Notes: generated by a model from the letters alone, not told the origin. A DNA stretch of 64,000 nt from an uncultured Draconibacterium sp. (GCF_963677565.1 NZ_OY781981.1:1860001-1924000), one strand, 5' to 3'; shown: positions 14,569-23,957, counted from the stretch's first letter. Numbers and translations: made by a program.

Positions 14569-16014
14569 TTATCCTACACTACCTTCAAGACTGATTTGCA
14601 GCAGTTTTTGTGCTTCAACGGCAAACTCCATCGGAAGTTTGTTCAGCACTTCTTTTGCATAACCGTTCACAATCATTCCAATTGCGGTTTCTGTGTCGAT
14701 TCCACGCTGGTTGCAATAGAAAATTTGGTCTTCGCCAATTTTCGATGTTGTTGCCTCGTGCTCCACAACCGACGATTTATTCCCCACTTCGATGTATGGG
14801 AAAGTATGCGCACCGCAAGTGTCGTTCAACAGCAGTGAATCACACTGCGAGAAGTTTCGAGAGTTTTTTGCTTTAGGCATAACTTTTACCAACCCGCGGT
14901 ACGAGTTTTCACTTTTACCGGCCGAAATACCTTTCGATATAATGGTTGATTTGGTGTTACGCCCGATGTGGATCATCTTAGACCCGGTATCGGCCTGCTG
15001 ATGATTGTTAGTTACGGCAACCGAGTTGAACTCGCCAACTGAATTGTCGCCCATCAGAATACAACTTGGATATTTCCAGGTTATTGCTGATCCGGTTTCA
15101 ACTTGTGTCCAGCTAATTTTTGACGATTCGCCACGGCAAACACCACGTTTTGTAACGAAGTTGTAAATACCGCCTTTTCCGTTTTTATCGCCCGGATACC
15201 AGTTTTGTACGGTTGAATATTTTACCTCAGCACGGTCGAGTGTGATAATTTCAACAACTGCTGCGTGCAACTGATTTTCGTCGCGCATTGGAGCGGTACA
15301 ACCTTCGAGGTAACTTACGTAACTATCGTCGTCGGCAACAATTAGTGTGCGCTCAAACTGTCCGGTGTTGGCTGCGTTTATTCTAAAATAAGTTGACAGC
15401 TCCATCGGGCAACGAACGCCTTTTGGGATGTAGCAGAACGAGCCATCGCTAAAAACTGCCGAGTTAAGAGCTGCAAAATAGTTGTCGGCTACAGGAACGG
15501 CCTGCCCCAGGTATTTTTTTACTAAATCGGGGTGATCTTTTACTGCCTCTGAGAACGAACAGAAGATGATTCCTTTTTCTGCTAATGTCTCTTTAAACGT
15601 TGTTTTTACCGAAACCGAGTCGATTACAGCATCAACGGCAACACCTGCCAGTTGTTTCTGCTCTTCCAGCGGAATTCCTAACTTGTTGAAAGTGTCCAGC
15701 AACTCCGGATCAACTTCATCCAGACTTTCATATTTAGGACCTTTTTTTGGGGCCGCGTAATAACTTATTTCCTGAAAATCGATGGGCGGAATTTTTAAGT
15801 AAGCCCAGTTTGGCATTTTCATCTTCTGCCATTTTTTAAAGGCTTCCAACCTGAAATTCAACATGAATTCCGGTTCTTCCTTTTTGGCAGATATCAAACG
15901 AATCACGTCTTCATTAAGGCCTTTTTCAATAATTTCGGTTTCAATATCGGTAACAAAACCGTATTTGTATTCGCCTTGCGTTACGTCATTCAATATTTTA
16001 TCTTGTTCTTCCAT
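14569..16014 (-). CDS. sufB: Fe-S scaffold subunit SufB
   Basis: A 481-residue core scaffold that receives sulphur from SufE and builds the nascent Fe-S cluster with SufC and SufD. Family blocks visible include VRCPMELSTYFRIN, EGCTAPMRDENQLHAAVVEI, and the C-terminal CDSLLLNDTCGAHTFPYIEV with the conserved Cys used in cluster assembly, then EHEATTSKIGEDQIFYCNQRG. It is the first gene of sufBCDS. A TATCTTTG -7 box lies on the minus strand at 16209-16202, about 190 bases upstream, implying a long leader. Confidence 0.97.
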   Translation of the reverse strand: MEEQDKILNDVTQGEYKYGFVTDIETEIIEKGLNEDVIRLISAKKEEPEFMLNFRLEAFKKWQKMKMPNWAYLKIPPIDFQEISYYAAPKKGPKYESLDEVDPELLDTFNKLGIPLEEQKQLAGVAVDAVIDSVSVKTTFKETLAEKGIIFCSFSEAVKDHPDLVKKYLGQAVPVADNYFAALNSAVFSDGSFCYIPKGVRCPMELSTYFRINAANTGQFERTLIVADDDSYVSYLEGCTAPMRDENQLHAAVVEIITLDRAEVKYSTVQNWYPGDKNGKGGIYNFVTKRGVCRGESSKISWTQVETGSAITWKYPSCILMGDNSVGEFNSVAVTNNHQQADTGSKMIHIGRNTKSTIISKGISAGKSENSYRGLVKVMPKAKNSRNFSQCDSLLLNDTCGAHTFPYIEVGNKSSVVEHEATTSKIGEDQIFYCNQRGIDTETAIGMIVNGYAKEVLNKLPMEFAVEAQKLLQISLEGSVG

Positions 16015-16201
16015 TTTCTGACTCTCTCTTGAATGATTAAAAAAAATCCGTCTATTTTTGTCCTTCTACAAAGGCTGTTATTCGTGTCTGAAACTTTTTG
16101 ATGACTTTTTCTTTCAATAAAATTTCAAAGCATAATACTGTAAATAACAGTAATTTCGATTAAATAACAACGCTTTTTTATTCCTGTTCACTTATAAATT
16201 G

Positions 16202-16209
16202 CAAAGATA
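16202..16209 (-). promoter_or_regulatory. Possible -7 box (TATCTTTG) for the suf operon
   Basis: On the minus strand this matches TAnnTTTG exactly, but no TTTG lies 17-23 bases upstream. It sits seven bases from start to start of the plus-strand thiL box, so the two divergent promoters would overlap and could compete. Confidence 0.4.
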
Positions 16210-16221
16210 TAAAACTATGGG

Positions 16222-16229
16222 TACTTTTG
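16222..16229 (+). promoter_or_regulatory. Possible -7 box (TACTTTTG) for thiL
   Basis: An exact TAnnTTTG match 45 bases before the thiL start; a partial -33 (ATTG at 16198-16201) lies 20 bases upstream. It overlaps the region of the divergent suf promoter. Confidence 0.45.
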
Positions 16230-16274
16230 CAGGTGAAAACATATAAAAACATACCTTTTTGTCTGTAATTAACG

Positions 16275-17312
16275 ATGAGTAAAGAAAGAAAACAAACGAA
16301 TATTTCTGAGCTGGGAGAATTTGGTTTAATCGACCGATTGACAAAAGCAATAAAGATAAAAAACGAGAGCACGGTTAAAGGAGTTGGCGACGATGCTGCG
16401 ATTCTTGATTTTAACGAAAAACAAGTGGTTGTTACCTCTGATCTGTTAACCGAGGTCGTTCATTTTAACCTGATGTACGTTCCGTTGAAACACCTTGGTT
16501 ACAAGGCGGTGGTAGTGAATTTGTCAGACGTTTTTGCCATGAATGCAATACCAAAACAGGTGATCGTAAGTATGGCGGTTTCCGGAAAGTTTTCGGTGGA
16601 AGCTTTGGAAGATCTGTACGAAGGAATTCACCTGGCTTGCGAGCAGTACAATGTGGATTTAGTTGGTGGCGACACTACCAGCTCGTTAACCGGACTGACG
16701 TTAAGTATTACAGCCATTGGTGAAGTTGAAAAAGATGACATTGTGATGCGTAGCGGAGCTCAGCCAAACGATATTTTGTGTGTGTCGGGCGATTTGGGTG
16801 GCGCTTACATGGGGCTTCAGTTGCTTGAACGCGAAAATGAAGTTTTTAAAGTGAACGAAAACATGCAGCCACAACTGGAGGGGTACGATTATATTCTCGA
16901 ACGTCAGTTAAAGCCTGAGGCGAGGGGAGATATTATTGCAGCATTTAAGAGACTGGGTATAAAACCTACATCAATGATCGATATTTCGGATGGATTGTCG
17001 TCGGAAATTATGCACTTGTGCAAAAACTCAGGAGTTGGTTGCAGTTTATTTGAGGACAAAATACCCATGGACTACCAGACCAAACAAATGGCCGAAGAGT
17101 TAAGCATTAATCCTATTGTGGCGGCCTTGAACGGTGGAGAAGATTACGAACTTTTATTTACGCTACCACTCGATGATTACGATAAGATAAAAAATGATCC
17201 CGATTTCACGGTCATTGGACATATGACGGATGCGGGAGAAGGTATAAATCTTCAAACAACAGGAGGTTCAAGTATTCCATTGGAAGCCCAGGGTTGGAAT
17301 CACGGAAAATAA
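16275..17312 (+). CDS. thiL: Thiamine-monophosphate kinase
   Basis: A 345-residue member of the PurM/ThiL fold that phosphorylates thiamine monophosphate to the active diphosphate using ATP. Motifs seen are GVGDDAAIL near residues 36-44, the Asp-rich VVNLSDVFAMNA and VGGDTTSS segments that bind Mg-nucleotide, ISDGLSSEIMHL near 237-248, and NGGEDYELLF near 282-291. With thiN it gives the cell both de novo and salvage routes to thiamine diphosphate. The gene is divergent from sufB and ends at a terminator shared with lpxA. Confidence 0.95.
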   Translation: MSKERKQTNISELGEFGLIDRLTKAIKIKNESTVKGVGDDAAILDFNEKQVVVTSDLLTEVVHFNLMYVPLKHLGYKAVVVNLSDVFAMNAIPKQVIVSMAVSGKFSVEALEDLYEGIHLACEQYNVDLVGGDTTSSLTGLTLSITAIGEVEKDDIVMRSGAQPNDILCVSGDLGGAYMGLQLLERENEVFKVNENMQPQLEGYDYILERQLKPEARGDIIAAFKRLGIKPTSMIDISDGLSSEIMHLCKNSGVGCSLFEDKIPMDYQTKQMAEELSINPIVAALNGGEDYELLFTLPLDDYDKIKNDPDFTVIGHMTDAGEGINLQTTGGSSIPLEAQGWNHGK

Positions 17313-17334
17313 TTATCAATAAGTGGATAAACAA

Positions 17335-17367
17335 AAAATGCCATCGGAAAACCGGTGGCATTTTTTT
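17335..17367. terminator. Terminator between thiL and lpxA
   Basis: AAAATGCCATCGG pairs with CCGGTGGCATTTT around an AAAA loop (one G-U pair), followed by a seven-T run. The A-rich left side allows use in both directions. Confidence 0.85.
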
Positions 17368-17389
17368 GTATGATATTTTTGAAAGGTAA

Positions 17390-18172
17390 TTAATCGGGGA
17401 AATAACCACGAATAATACCACGTTTCGAGTCTTTTACGAAAAGTAAAACTTCGTCGCGTTCAGGAGTTGCAGGCATTTCTGCTTCAATAATTTCAACTGC
17501 CTGTGCGGTGTTCAATCCTTTTTGGTAGATGTAACGGTAAATATCCTGTACTTCACGAATTTTTTCGTTGTTGTACTGACGGCGACGCAAGCCAATTGAG
17601 TTGATTCCAACATATGAAAGTGGTTCGCGACCTGCTTTAATAAACGGAGGAACGTCTTTACGAACCAACGATCCACCCGAAATCATTACGTGCGATCCAA
17701 TTCTCACAAACTGGTGTACGGCAGACATACCACCAAGGATGGCCCAGTCGTCAACCTGTACTTCACCGGCCAACTGTACATTATTAACTAAAATAATGTT
17801 GCTCCCAACTTTACAATCGTGGGCAACGTGTACATAAGCCATCAGCAAGTTGTTATCGCCAATTACGGTTTTCCCTTTTGCTGAGGTACCTCTGTTTACG
17901 GTTACAAATTCTCTGATTGTATTGTTGTCTCCAATTTCAACAGTAGAATATTCACCTTTAAACTTCAGGTCTTGAGGAACAGCTCCGATTACGGCACCCG
18001 GAAAAATATTACAGTTTTTTCCAATTCTTGTTCCTGGTAAAATAGTTACCCCTGAACCAATTCTTGTCCCTTCGCCGATTATTACATCATGATCGATTGA
18101 TACAAAAGGCTCGATAACAACGTTATCGGCAACTTTTGCGTCGGGATGGACATAAGCTAATGGTTGTTTCAT
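17390..18172 (-). CDS. lpxA: UDP-GlcNAc acyltransferase LpxA
   Basis: A 260-residue left-handed beta-helix enzyme that transfers a 3-hydroxyacyl chain from ACP to UDP-GlcNAc, the first step of lipid A synthesis. Hexapeptide repeats fill residues 1-190 (for example IGEGTRIGSGVTILPGTRIG). The catalytic His is in AYVHVAHDCKVGSN, and the helical C-terminal domain follows GINSIGLRRRQYN. It is the last gene of the HD-lpxD-lpxC/fabZ-lpxA operon, 15 bases after lpxC/fabZ, the order usual in Bacteroidota. Confidence 0.97.
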   Translation of the reverse strand: MKQPLAYVHPDAKVADNVVIEPFVSIDHDVIIGEGTRIGSGVTILPGTRIGKNCNIFPGAVIGAVPQDLKFKGEYSTVEIGDNNTIREFVTVNRGTSAKGKTVIGDNNLLMAYVHVAHDCKVGSNIILVNNVQLAGEVQVDDWAILGGMSAVHQFVRIGSHVMISGGSLVRKDVPPFIKAGREPLSYVGINSIGLRRRQYNNEKIREVQDIYRYIYQKGLNTAQAVEIIEAEMPATPERDEVLLFVKDSKRGIIRGYFPD

Positions 18173-18187
18173 TTTATAAAGTCTTTA

Positions 18188-19573
18188 TTAATCTTCTTTT
18201 TTTACAATTTGTGCCATGAACTCGCCTTCTGCCACAATTTTATCGCCAACGTAGGTAATCCCTTTCATATTGGCAATTCCTCTTCTGATCGGCGAAGTTA
18301 ATTTTAATTTAAAAATCAGTGTGTCGCCCGGAACAACTTTCTTTCTGAATTTAACATTGTCTATTCTAATGAAATACGTCGAGAAATGTCCTTTTTGTTT
18401 ATTCAAAACGAGCAAGCCGCCACACTGAGCCATTGCTTCAACCAGCAAAACTCCTGGCATAACAGGCTCGTCTGGGAAATGTCCCTGAAAGAACGGTTCA
18501 TTTACTGTAACGTTTTTAACACCGATTATTTCGTCATCCTGGATGCAAACCACTTTGTCGACCAGTAAAAACGGGTAACGGTGTGGTAGCAACTCTCTAA
18601 TTCGGTTAACGTCCATTAAAGGTGCATCGTTCGGATTACATTTAGGAGCAGCTTCTGCTTCTTTTTTCCATTGTTTTTTCAAGGCTTTGGCAAACAATGT
18701 GTTTGGACCGTGCCCTGGTTTCGATGCAATTATTCTTCCTTTTATACGCTTGCCACATAAAGCTAAATCGCCAATAACATCCAATAGTTTGTGACGCGCA
18801 CATTCGTTATCAAAATGCAGGTCCAGGTTATTTAAAATACCTTGTTCTTTTACCTCAACTCTTGGGTGGTTGGTTAAATCGGCCAGGCGATTCAATTCTT
18901 CCTGACTGATCTCTTTATCGATAATAACAATTGCATTATTTAAATCGCCACCTTTAATAAGGTTGTGGCTGAGCAAAAATTCAATCTCGCGCAGAAAAAC
19001 AAATGTACGGCACTCGGCAATTTCTTTTTTGAAATCTTTAATCGATTCTAGCGTGGCATATTGATTGTTAAGCACTGCCGATGGAAACGAGATCATTACA
19101 TTCAGACTGTAATCGTTATCTGGCAATGCAATAATATGCGAATCCGATTTTTCGTCGTAGATTTCAATTTTTTCGCTGATCTCAAAATAGTCTCTGTCAG
19201 CTTCTTGCTCAACTATTCCTGCTTTTTCAATTGCCTCAACAAAATATTTTGAGCTTCCGTCAATAATCGGAGCTTCTTCGTTGTTAACTTCAATCAGTAC
19301 ATTGTCGAGATCCATTCCGGTAAGCGCTGCCAGGGCATGCTCGATTGTACCAATTCGTGCTCCGTCTTTCTGAAGCAGCGTTCCACGCGATGTGTCAATA
19401 ACCAGATCAACATCGGCATCAATCACCGGTTGATTTTCCAAATCAACACGTTTAAATTTAAATCCGTGATTTTCCGGTGCCGGTAAAAAGTTCATTGTAA
19501 CATTAACACCGGTGTGTAAGCCTTTCCCCTCAATCTTAAATGAGTTCTTTAACGTCTTTTGTTTTACAACCAT
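18188..19573 (-). CDS. lpxC/fabZ: Bifunctional LpxC deacetylase / FabZ dehydratase
   Basis: A 461-residue fusion. Residues 1 to about 300 are LpxC, the Zn-dependent UDP-3-O-acyl-GlcNAc deacetylase that commits the cell to lipid A. Zinc ligands are the His of GTIEHALAAL and the His and Asp of ARHKLLDVIGD. Residues about 315-461 are FabZ, the 3-hydroxyacyl-ACP dehydratase, with LLPHRYPFLLVDKV and the catalytic His/Glu in QGHFPDEPVMPGVLLVEAMA. This fusion is typical of Bacteroidota and couples lipid A to fatty acid supply. It lies 18 bases after lpxD. Confidence 0.97.
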   Translation of the reverse strand: MVVKQKTLKNSFKIEGKGLHTGVNVTMNFLPAPENHGFKFKRVDLENQPVIDADVDLVIDTSRGTLLQKDGARIGTIEHALAALTGMDLDNVLIEVNNEEAPIIDGSSKYFVEAIEKAGIVEQEADRDYFEISEKIEIYDEKSDSHIIALPDNDYSLNVMISFPSAVLNNQYATLESIKDFKKEIAECRTFVFLREIEFLLSHNLIKGGDLNNAIVIIDKEISQEELNRLADLTNHPRVEVKEQGILNNLDLHFDNECARHKLLDVIGDLALCGKRIKGRIIASKPGHGPNTLFAKALKKQWKKEAEAAPKCNPNDAPLMDVNRIRELLPHRYPFLLVDKVVCIQDDEIIGVKNVTVNEPFFQGHFPDEPVMPGVLLVEAMAQCGGLLVLNKQKGHFSTYFIRIDNVKFRKKVVPGDTLIFKLKLTSPIRRGIANMKGITYVGDKIVAEGEFMAQIVKKED

Positions 19574-19591
19574 AGGGAAGTGAAATATTTC

Positions 19592-20629
19592 TTAATTTTT
19601 TTTGTCTGTCTTAATCGCTTTTTTCAACTGGAGTACATCTCTGCGAATTTCGGGGAGGTCTTTTAATAGCACATATGCGCGCATAGCTGTTTTTATTTCA
19701 ATGGCGGGTGATCCAAGCAAAGTTTGGTTGCTTTTTAAATTTGAAACAACACCCGACTGTGCTCCCAATGTAACGTGATCACCGATTGTAATGTGTCCGC
19801 CAAGTCCAACCTGGCCGCCAAACATACAGTTTTTACCAACTTTGGTAGAACCGGAAATGCCGGTTTGCGCTGCCATAACTGAATTGTCGCCAATTTCTAC
19901 GTTGTGGGCAACTTGTATGAGGTTGTCGAGTTTTACACCTTTTCTGATGATGGTGGATTCCATTGTGCCGCAATCAATAGTTGTGTTTGCGCCAATCTCA
20001 ACATCATCTTCCAAAACTGCATTGCCAATCTGGTGGATCTTTTTGTAAGTGCCATCTTCCTGTGGCGCAAACCCAAAACCATCGGCACCAATAACTGCTC
20101 CAGAGTGGATGATGCAACGGTTACCGATAACACAATCGTCGTAAATTTTTGCTCCGGGATACAGAATACAATTGTCGCCAATTTTTACATTGTCGCCAAC
20201 ATGCACCTGAGGGTATATTTTTACATTGTTCCCAATTTTTGCATTGTTTCCTATGTATGCAAATGCTCCAATATATCCATCTTCTCCAACGGTTGCACTT
20301 TGAGCAATAAACGAAGGTTGTTCAATGCCCTGTTTCATGCTTGCTTTGGCTTGCACATATAAGTCAAGCAACGAAGCAAATGCCTGGTATGCATCATCTA
20401 CTTTTATTAATGTGGCCGAAATGGCTTCCTTTGGAATAAAACTTTTATTAACCAATACTGCCGAAGCCTGGGTTTCGTAGATATAATGTTCGTATTTCGG
20501 ATTGGCAAGAAAGGCCAGTGTTCCCGGTTTTCCGTCTTCTATCTTTGAAACATTCGATACTTTAACATCCCCATCACCAACAATTTCTCCGTTTAAAAAT
20601 GAGGCAATGTCTGTAGCTTTAAAATCCAT
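19592..20629 (-). CDS. lpxD: UDP-3-O-acyl-glucosamine N-acyltransferase LpxD
   Basis: A 345-residue enzyme that adds the second hydroxyacyl chain to UDP-3-O-acyl-GlcN, the third step of lipid A synthesis. The N-terminal uridine-binding domain is followed by a hexapeptide-repeat beta-helix from about residue 110. The catalytic His is in QVAHNVEIGDNSVMAAQTG, and a C-terminal helix ends in a Lys-rich tail. It is the second gene in the operon, 36 bases after the HD hydrolase. Confidence 0.97.
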   Translation of the reverse strand: MDFKATDIASFLNGEIVGDGDVKVSNVSKIEDGKPGTLAFLANPKYEHYIYETQASAVLVNKSFIPKEAISATLIKVDDAYQAFASLLDLYVQAKASMKQGIEQPSFIAQSATVGEDGYIGAFAYIGNNAKIGNNVKIYPQVHVGDNVKIGDNCILYPGAKIYDDCVIGNRCIIHSGAVIGADGFGFAPQEDGTYKKIHQIGNAVLEDDVEIGANTTIDCGTMESTIIRKGVKLDNLIQVAHNVEIGDNSVMAAQTGISGSTKVGKNCMFGGQVGLGGHITIGDHVTLGAQSGVVSNLKSNQTLLGSPAIEIKTAMRAYVLLKDLPEIRRDVLQLKKAIKTDKKN

Positions 20630-20665
20630 TATCTGTTTTTTTGGCGATGCAAATATAGGTTTTAA

Positions 20666-21922
20666 CTAGTAAATGTCCAATTCTTTAGGATAACACACGA
20701 AATACTTCTTAACGGTTTTCCCGAGTGCCGACAGGTTTATATCTGATGCATCGTTTATTTCTTTTACGGTTCCGTCTTTGTAAAGAACCGATATATTTTC
20801 GTAGTGTTTGTTGTATGCATTGTTGGTTATAACGCCTGTCATCAGGAAGTATTTTGCCTTTTCCGGATCGGTGATAATATGTTTGCGGATCTTATTAATG
20901 TACTTTTCTTTTTTGCTCGCAGAAATAGGTTTTTCGTTGAATTTTGTGCGAGGAAGTTTGCGGTTGGTAATTCCCTGAGACAGTTTCGACAAAACCGGAT
21001 CCGGATGGTTTTGCCAGTCCTTAATCGAGATCAGTATGTCATTGTCGTCGAGAAGCGTATACCATGTTAATACATTTTTGCCTTCTATCTCTTTATTGGT
21101 GTTGAAATCCTCCGGGGTTAAATTATTTGTAAGAAAAATTTTTAGAGTTGGCGTTACAAAAAGTGTTTTGCCTTCAGCAATGAGCTCTTTTGCTCTTTTT
21201 AATACATTAATCAATAAGAATTCGGCAGCAACAACAGTCTTATGCAGATACACTTGCCAGTACATCAGCCGTCGCGAAATCAAGAACTTTTCAATGGAGT
21301 AGATGCCTTTTACATCAACCACCAGCTGATCGTTGTGTACATTCAGCATTTTTATAATGCGTTCAAGGCCAATCGTGCCTTCAACCACTCCCGTGAAAAA
21401 GCTATCACGACTCAGGTAATCGAGCCGGTCCATATCGAGCTGGCTGGCAACCAACTGGTGCAAAAACCTTTTTTTGTACTTATTGGTAAATATTTTGATA
21501 GCAAGATCGAGTTTTCCGTTAAACTCGCGATTCAGTTCCTGCATCAACATCAGCGAAATATTTTCGTGCGAAATATTTACCAGCGTATTTTCCAGCACAT
21601 GCGAAAACGGTGCATGGCCAATGTCGTGCAATAAAATGGCGATGGTAACAGCTTCGGCTTCTTTGTCGGTAATGTTGTGGCCTTTAATTCGTAAAACAGA
21701 AATTGCCTGGCGCATTAAATGTACCGTTCCAATGGCATGTTCAAAACGGGTGTGATTAGCTCCCGGAAATACCAAATATGACAGTCCGAGCTGTTTGATA
21801 TGCCGTAAACGTTGAAATGTTGGATGCTCCAGCAAGTCGAAAATTATATCAGATTGAAGATTGATGAAGCCGAAAACGGGGTCGTTAATGATCTTTTTCT
21901 TATTTAATTGAATTTGCTGCAC
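20666..21922 (-). CDS. HD-domain phosphohydrolase (SAMHD1/COG1078-like)
   Basis: A predicted metal-dependent phosphohydrolase. The HD quartet is visible as HTRFEHAIGTVHLM and LLHDIGHAPFSHVLE, with the later Asp in LDMDRLDYLSRDSFFTG, the pattern of COG1078 proteins related to dGTPases and SAMHD1. The substrate is unknown; dNTP hydrolysis is the family-based guess. I place the start at the GTG at 21922, which directly precedes QQIQLNKKKIINDPVFGFI, where homologues begin. An in-frame ATG at 22033 would add 37 unconserved residues. It heads the operon with lpxD, lpxC/fabZ and lpxA. Confidence 0.8.
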   Translation of the reverse strand: MQQIQLNKKKIINDPVFGFINLQSDIIFDLLEHPTFQRLRHIKQLGLSYLVFPGANHTRFEHAIGTVHLMRQAISVLRIKGHNITDKEAEAVTIAILLHDIGHAPFSHVLENTLVNISHENISLMLMQELNREFNGKLDLAIKIFTNKYKKRFLHQLVASQLDMDRLDYLSRDSFFTGVVEGTIGLERIIKMLNVHNDQLVVDVKGIYSIEKFLISRRLMYWQVYLHKTVVAAEFLLINVLKRAKELIAEGKTLFVTPTLKIFLTNNLTPEDFNTNKEIEGKNVLTWYTLLDDNDILISIKDWQNHPDPVLSKLSQGITNRKLPRTKFNEKPISASKKEKYINKIRKHIITDPEKAKYFLMTGVITNNAYNKHYENISVLYKDGTVKEINDASDINLSALGKTVKKYFVCYPKELDIY

Positions 21923-22089
21923 AAGCCACTTCTTGGTTTGGTTTAAAATTATAAAACTTTCTGTAATACAAATGACAAGGTTTTTTTTATGAAATAAAAT
22001 GCTGTGGCGGCCAAAATCAGATTTGTTATGCACAGAATGCGGTTAATGATTTTATTGTTTAAAATCAGCATTTTATGTAGGTGTGGTTA

Positions 22090-22121
22090 TTTGCTAATGT
22101 TGGATAATATTACTATTTTTG
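22090..22121 (+). promoter_or_regulatory. rimP-nusA-infB promoter, TTTG-N20-TATTTTTG
   Basis: A -33 TTTG at 22090-22093 and a -7 TATTTTTG at 22114-22121. It places transcription start near 22128, which rules out translation from any upstream in-frame start and fixes rimP at 22190. Confidence 0.7.
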
Positions 22122-22150
22122 CCGAGAATTTTCTAAAAAGCGAAATTTTT

Positions 22151-22169
22151 AGGGGACCGTTGGTTCCCT
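22151..22169 (+). promoter_or_regulatory. Leader stem-loop ahead of rimP
   Basis: AGGGGACC pairs with GGTTCCCT (8 bp, one G-U) around a 3-base loop, followed by TATTTTGTT, 20 bases before the rimP ATG. The weakly T-rich tail could make it a leaky attenuator of the nusA operon. Confidence 0.4.
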
Positions 22170-22189
22170 ATTTTGTTACATATATAGAA

Positions 22190-22654
22190 ATGATAGCAAA
22201 ACAGAAAGTAATAGAATTGGTAAATGAACGTCTTGACGATCAGATGTTTATAGTTGATGTAACTATTAGTTCTGCCAACGATATTAATGTTTACGTTGAT
22301 GGATTTAACGGAATCACTATCGAACAATGTATTGCTGTCAGTCGTAATGTTGAGCACAACCTCGACAGGGATGAAGAGGATTTTTCGTTACAGGTTTCGT
22401 CGCCGGGATTAACAGAGAGCTTTAAAGTAAGGCAACAATACCAGAAATATACCGGCAAGGAAATTAAAGTTGTAACAGCCGAAAGTGTGAAATTAGAAGG
22501 CCTGCTTTTAGAAAATAACGAAGAAGGTATAGTGCTTGAGACCTCGAAACGTGAAAAAGTTGAGGGGCATAAAAAAAAGCAATTGGTAGTAAAAAAACAT
22601 ATTTTAAAATACGACGAAATAAAAAGTGCGAAAGCGGTTATTTCATTTAAATAA
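22190..22654 (+). CDS. rimP: Ribosome maturation factor RimP
   Basis: A 154-residue protein needed for 30S subunit maturation. The N-terminal domain includes VDVTISSANDINVYVDGFNGITIEQCIAVSR, and the DFSLQVSSPGL block is the family signature; a C-terminal Sm-like domain follows. The ATG at 22190 (MIAKQKVIEL) is chosen because the promoter lies at 22090-22121 and homologues begin here. It is first in the conserved rimP-nusA-infB operon, 10 bases before nusA. Confidence 0.93.
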   Translation: MIAKQKVIELVNERLDDQMFIVDVTISSANDINVYVDGFNGITIEQCIAVSRNVEHNLDRDEEDFSLQVSSPGLTESFKVRQQYQKYTGKEIKVVTAESVKLEGLLLENNEEGIVLETSKREKVEGHKKKQLVVKKHILKYDEIKSAKAVISFK

Positions 22655-22664
22655 ATGATGCGAG

Positions 22665-23900
22665 ATGGAAAATATTAACCTGATAGATACTTTTGCTGAA
22701 TTTAAGGAGCTAAAAAACATTGACAGGGTTACAATGATGAGCGTGCTGGAAGAAGTTTTCCGAAGTGTGCTTATCCGTCAGTATGGAACTGATGAGAACT
22801 TTGACGTGATTATCAATATTGATAAAGGCGACTTTGAAATTTGGAGAAACCGCGAAGTAGTTGCAGACGAGGAAATTGAAGATCCGAACTTGCAGATTAC
22901 TTTAAGCGATGCGCTGAAAATTGATGACGATTATGAAGTTGGCGAAGATGTAACCGACGAGGTTAAGTTAGCCGATTTTGGTCGCCGCGCCATTTTGAAT
23001 TTGCGTCAGAACCTGGCCAGTAAAATTCTGGAACTGGAGAAAGACCACATTTACGGAAAGTATAAAGATAAAATTGGCGACATTGTTACCGGTGAAGTTT
23101 ATCAGGTTTGGAAAAAAGAGATTTTGATTCTTGACGATGAAGGAAACGAATTGATCCTGCCAAAATCAGAACAAATTCCATCAGATTATTTCCGTAAAGG
23201 AGATAATGTTCGCGCCATTGTTTATAAAGTAGAATTACGAAATAACAACCCACTTATTATTTTATCGCGTACAGCTCCGGCTTTCCTCGAGCGTTTGTTC
23301 GAGTTGGAAATTCCGGAAATTTTCGATGGTTTAATTACCATCAAGAAAATTGTTCGTGTGCCGGGCGAGCGTGCTAAAGTTGCTGTTGAATCGTACGACG
23401 AACGTATTGACCCGGTTGGAGCATGTGTGGGAATGAAAGGATCGAGAATCCACGGTATCGTTCGCGAATTGCGTAACGAAAACATTGATGTTATCAACTA
23501 TTCGTCTAATCTTCAGTTGTTCATTAAACGATCACTGAATCCGGCGAAAATTAATTCGATTAAAATTATTGAAGACGATAAGAAAGCTGAGGTTTATCTG
23601 AAACCAGAAGAGGTGTCGTTGGCAATTGGTAAAGGCGGTTTAAACATTCGTTTGGCCAGCCAGTTAACCGGATATGAAATCGATGTTTATCGTGAGATGG
23701 AGGAAGACGATGAAGATGTGAACCTGGATGAGTTTGCAGATGAGATTGAAAGCTGGGTAATTGATGCGTTAAAAGGCATTGGTTGCGACACCGCTAAAAA
23801 CGTGTTGAATATCCCACGTGCTGAATTGATTAAAAGAACTGACCTTGAGGACGAAACGATTGACGACGTGCTGAAGATCCTTAGTTCGGAATTTGAATAG
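22665..23900 (+). CDS. nusA: Transcription termination/antitermination factor NusA
   Basis: A 411-residue RNA polymerase-binding factor that controls pausing, termination and antitermination. The N-terminal domain (1-125) is followed by an S1 domain (about 130-200, GDIVTGEVYQVWKKEILILDD) and two KH domains, the first with DPVGACVGMKGSRIHGIVREL and the second with VSLAIGKGGLNIRLASQLTG. The C-terminus carries one short helix-hairpin-helix-like segment after an acidic linker (EEDDEDVNLDEF) rather than the two acidic repeats of E. coli NusA, as usual outside Proteobacteria. It is co-transcribed with rimP and infB. Confidence 0.96.
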   Translation: MENINLIDTFAEFKELKNIDRVTMMSVLEEVFRSVLIRQYGTDENFDVIINIDKGDFEIWRNREVVADEEIEDPNLQITLSDALKIDDDYEVGEDVTDEVKLADFGRRAILNLRQNLASKILELEKDHIYGKYKDKIGDIVTGEVYQVWKKEILILDDEGNELILPKSEQIPSDYFRKGDNVRAIVYKVELRNNNPLIILSRTAPAFLERLFELEIPEIFDGLITIKKIVRVPGERAKVAVESYDERIDPVGACVGMKGSRIHGIVRELRNENIDVINYSSNLQLFIKRSLNPAKINSIKIIEDDKKAEVYLKPEEVSLAIGKGGLNIRLASQLTGYEIDVYREMEEDDEDVNLDEFADEIESWVIDALKGIGCDTAKNVLNIPRAELIKRTDLEDETIDDVLKILSSEFE

Positions 23901-23957
23901 AGAACTGGTAAAAACAGTGGCTATTCATTAAAATTAGAAAAGTAAATAAAGAAATAT

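Noticed and set aside
22004..22189. 62-residue N-terminal extension of RimP
   Set aside because: The promoter at 22090-22121 lies inside it and homologues begin at the ATG at 22190.
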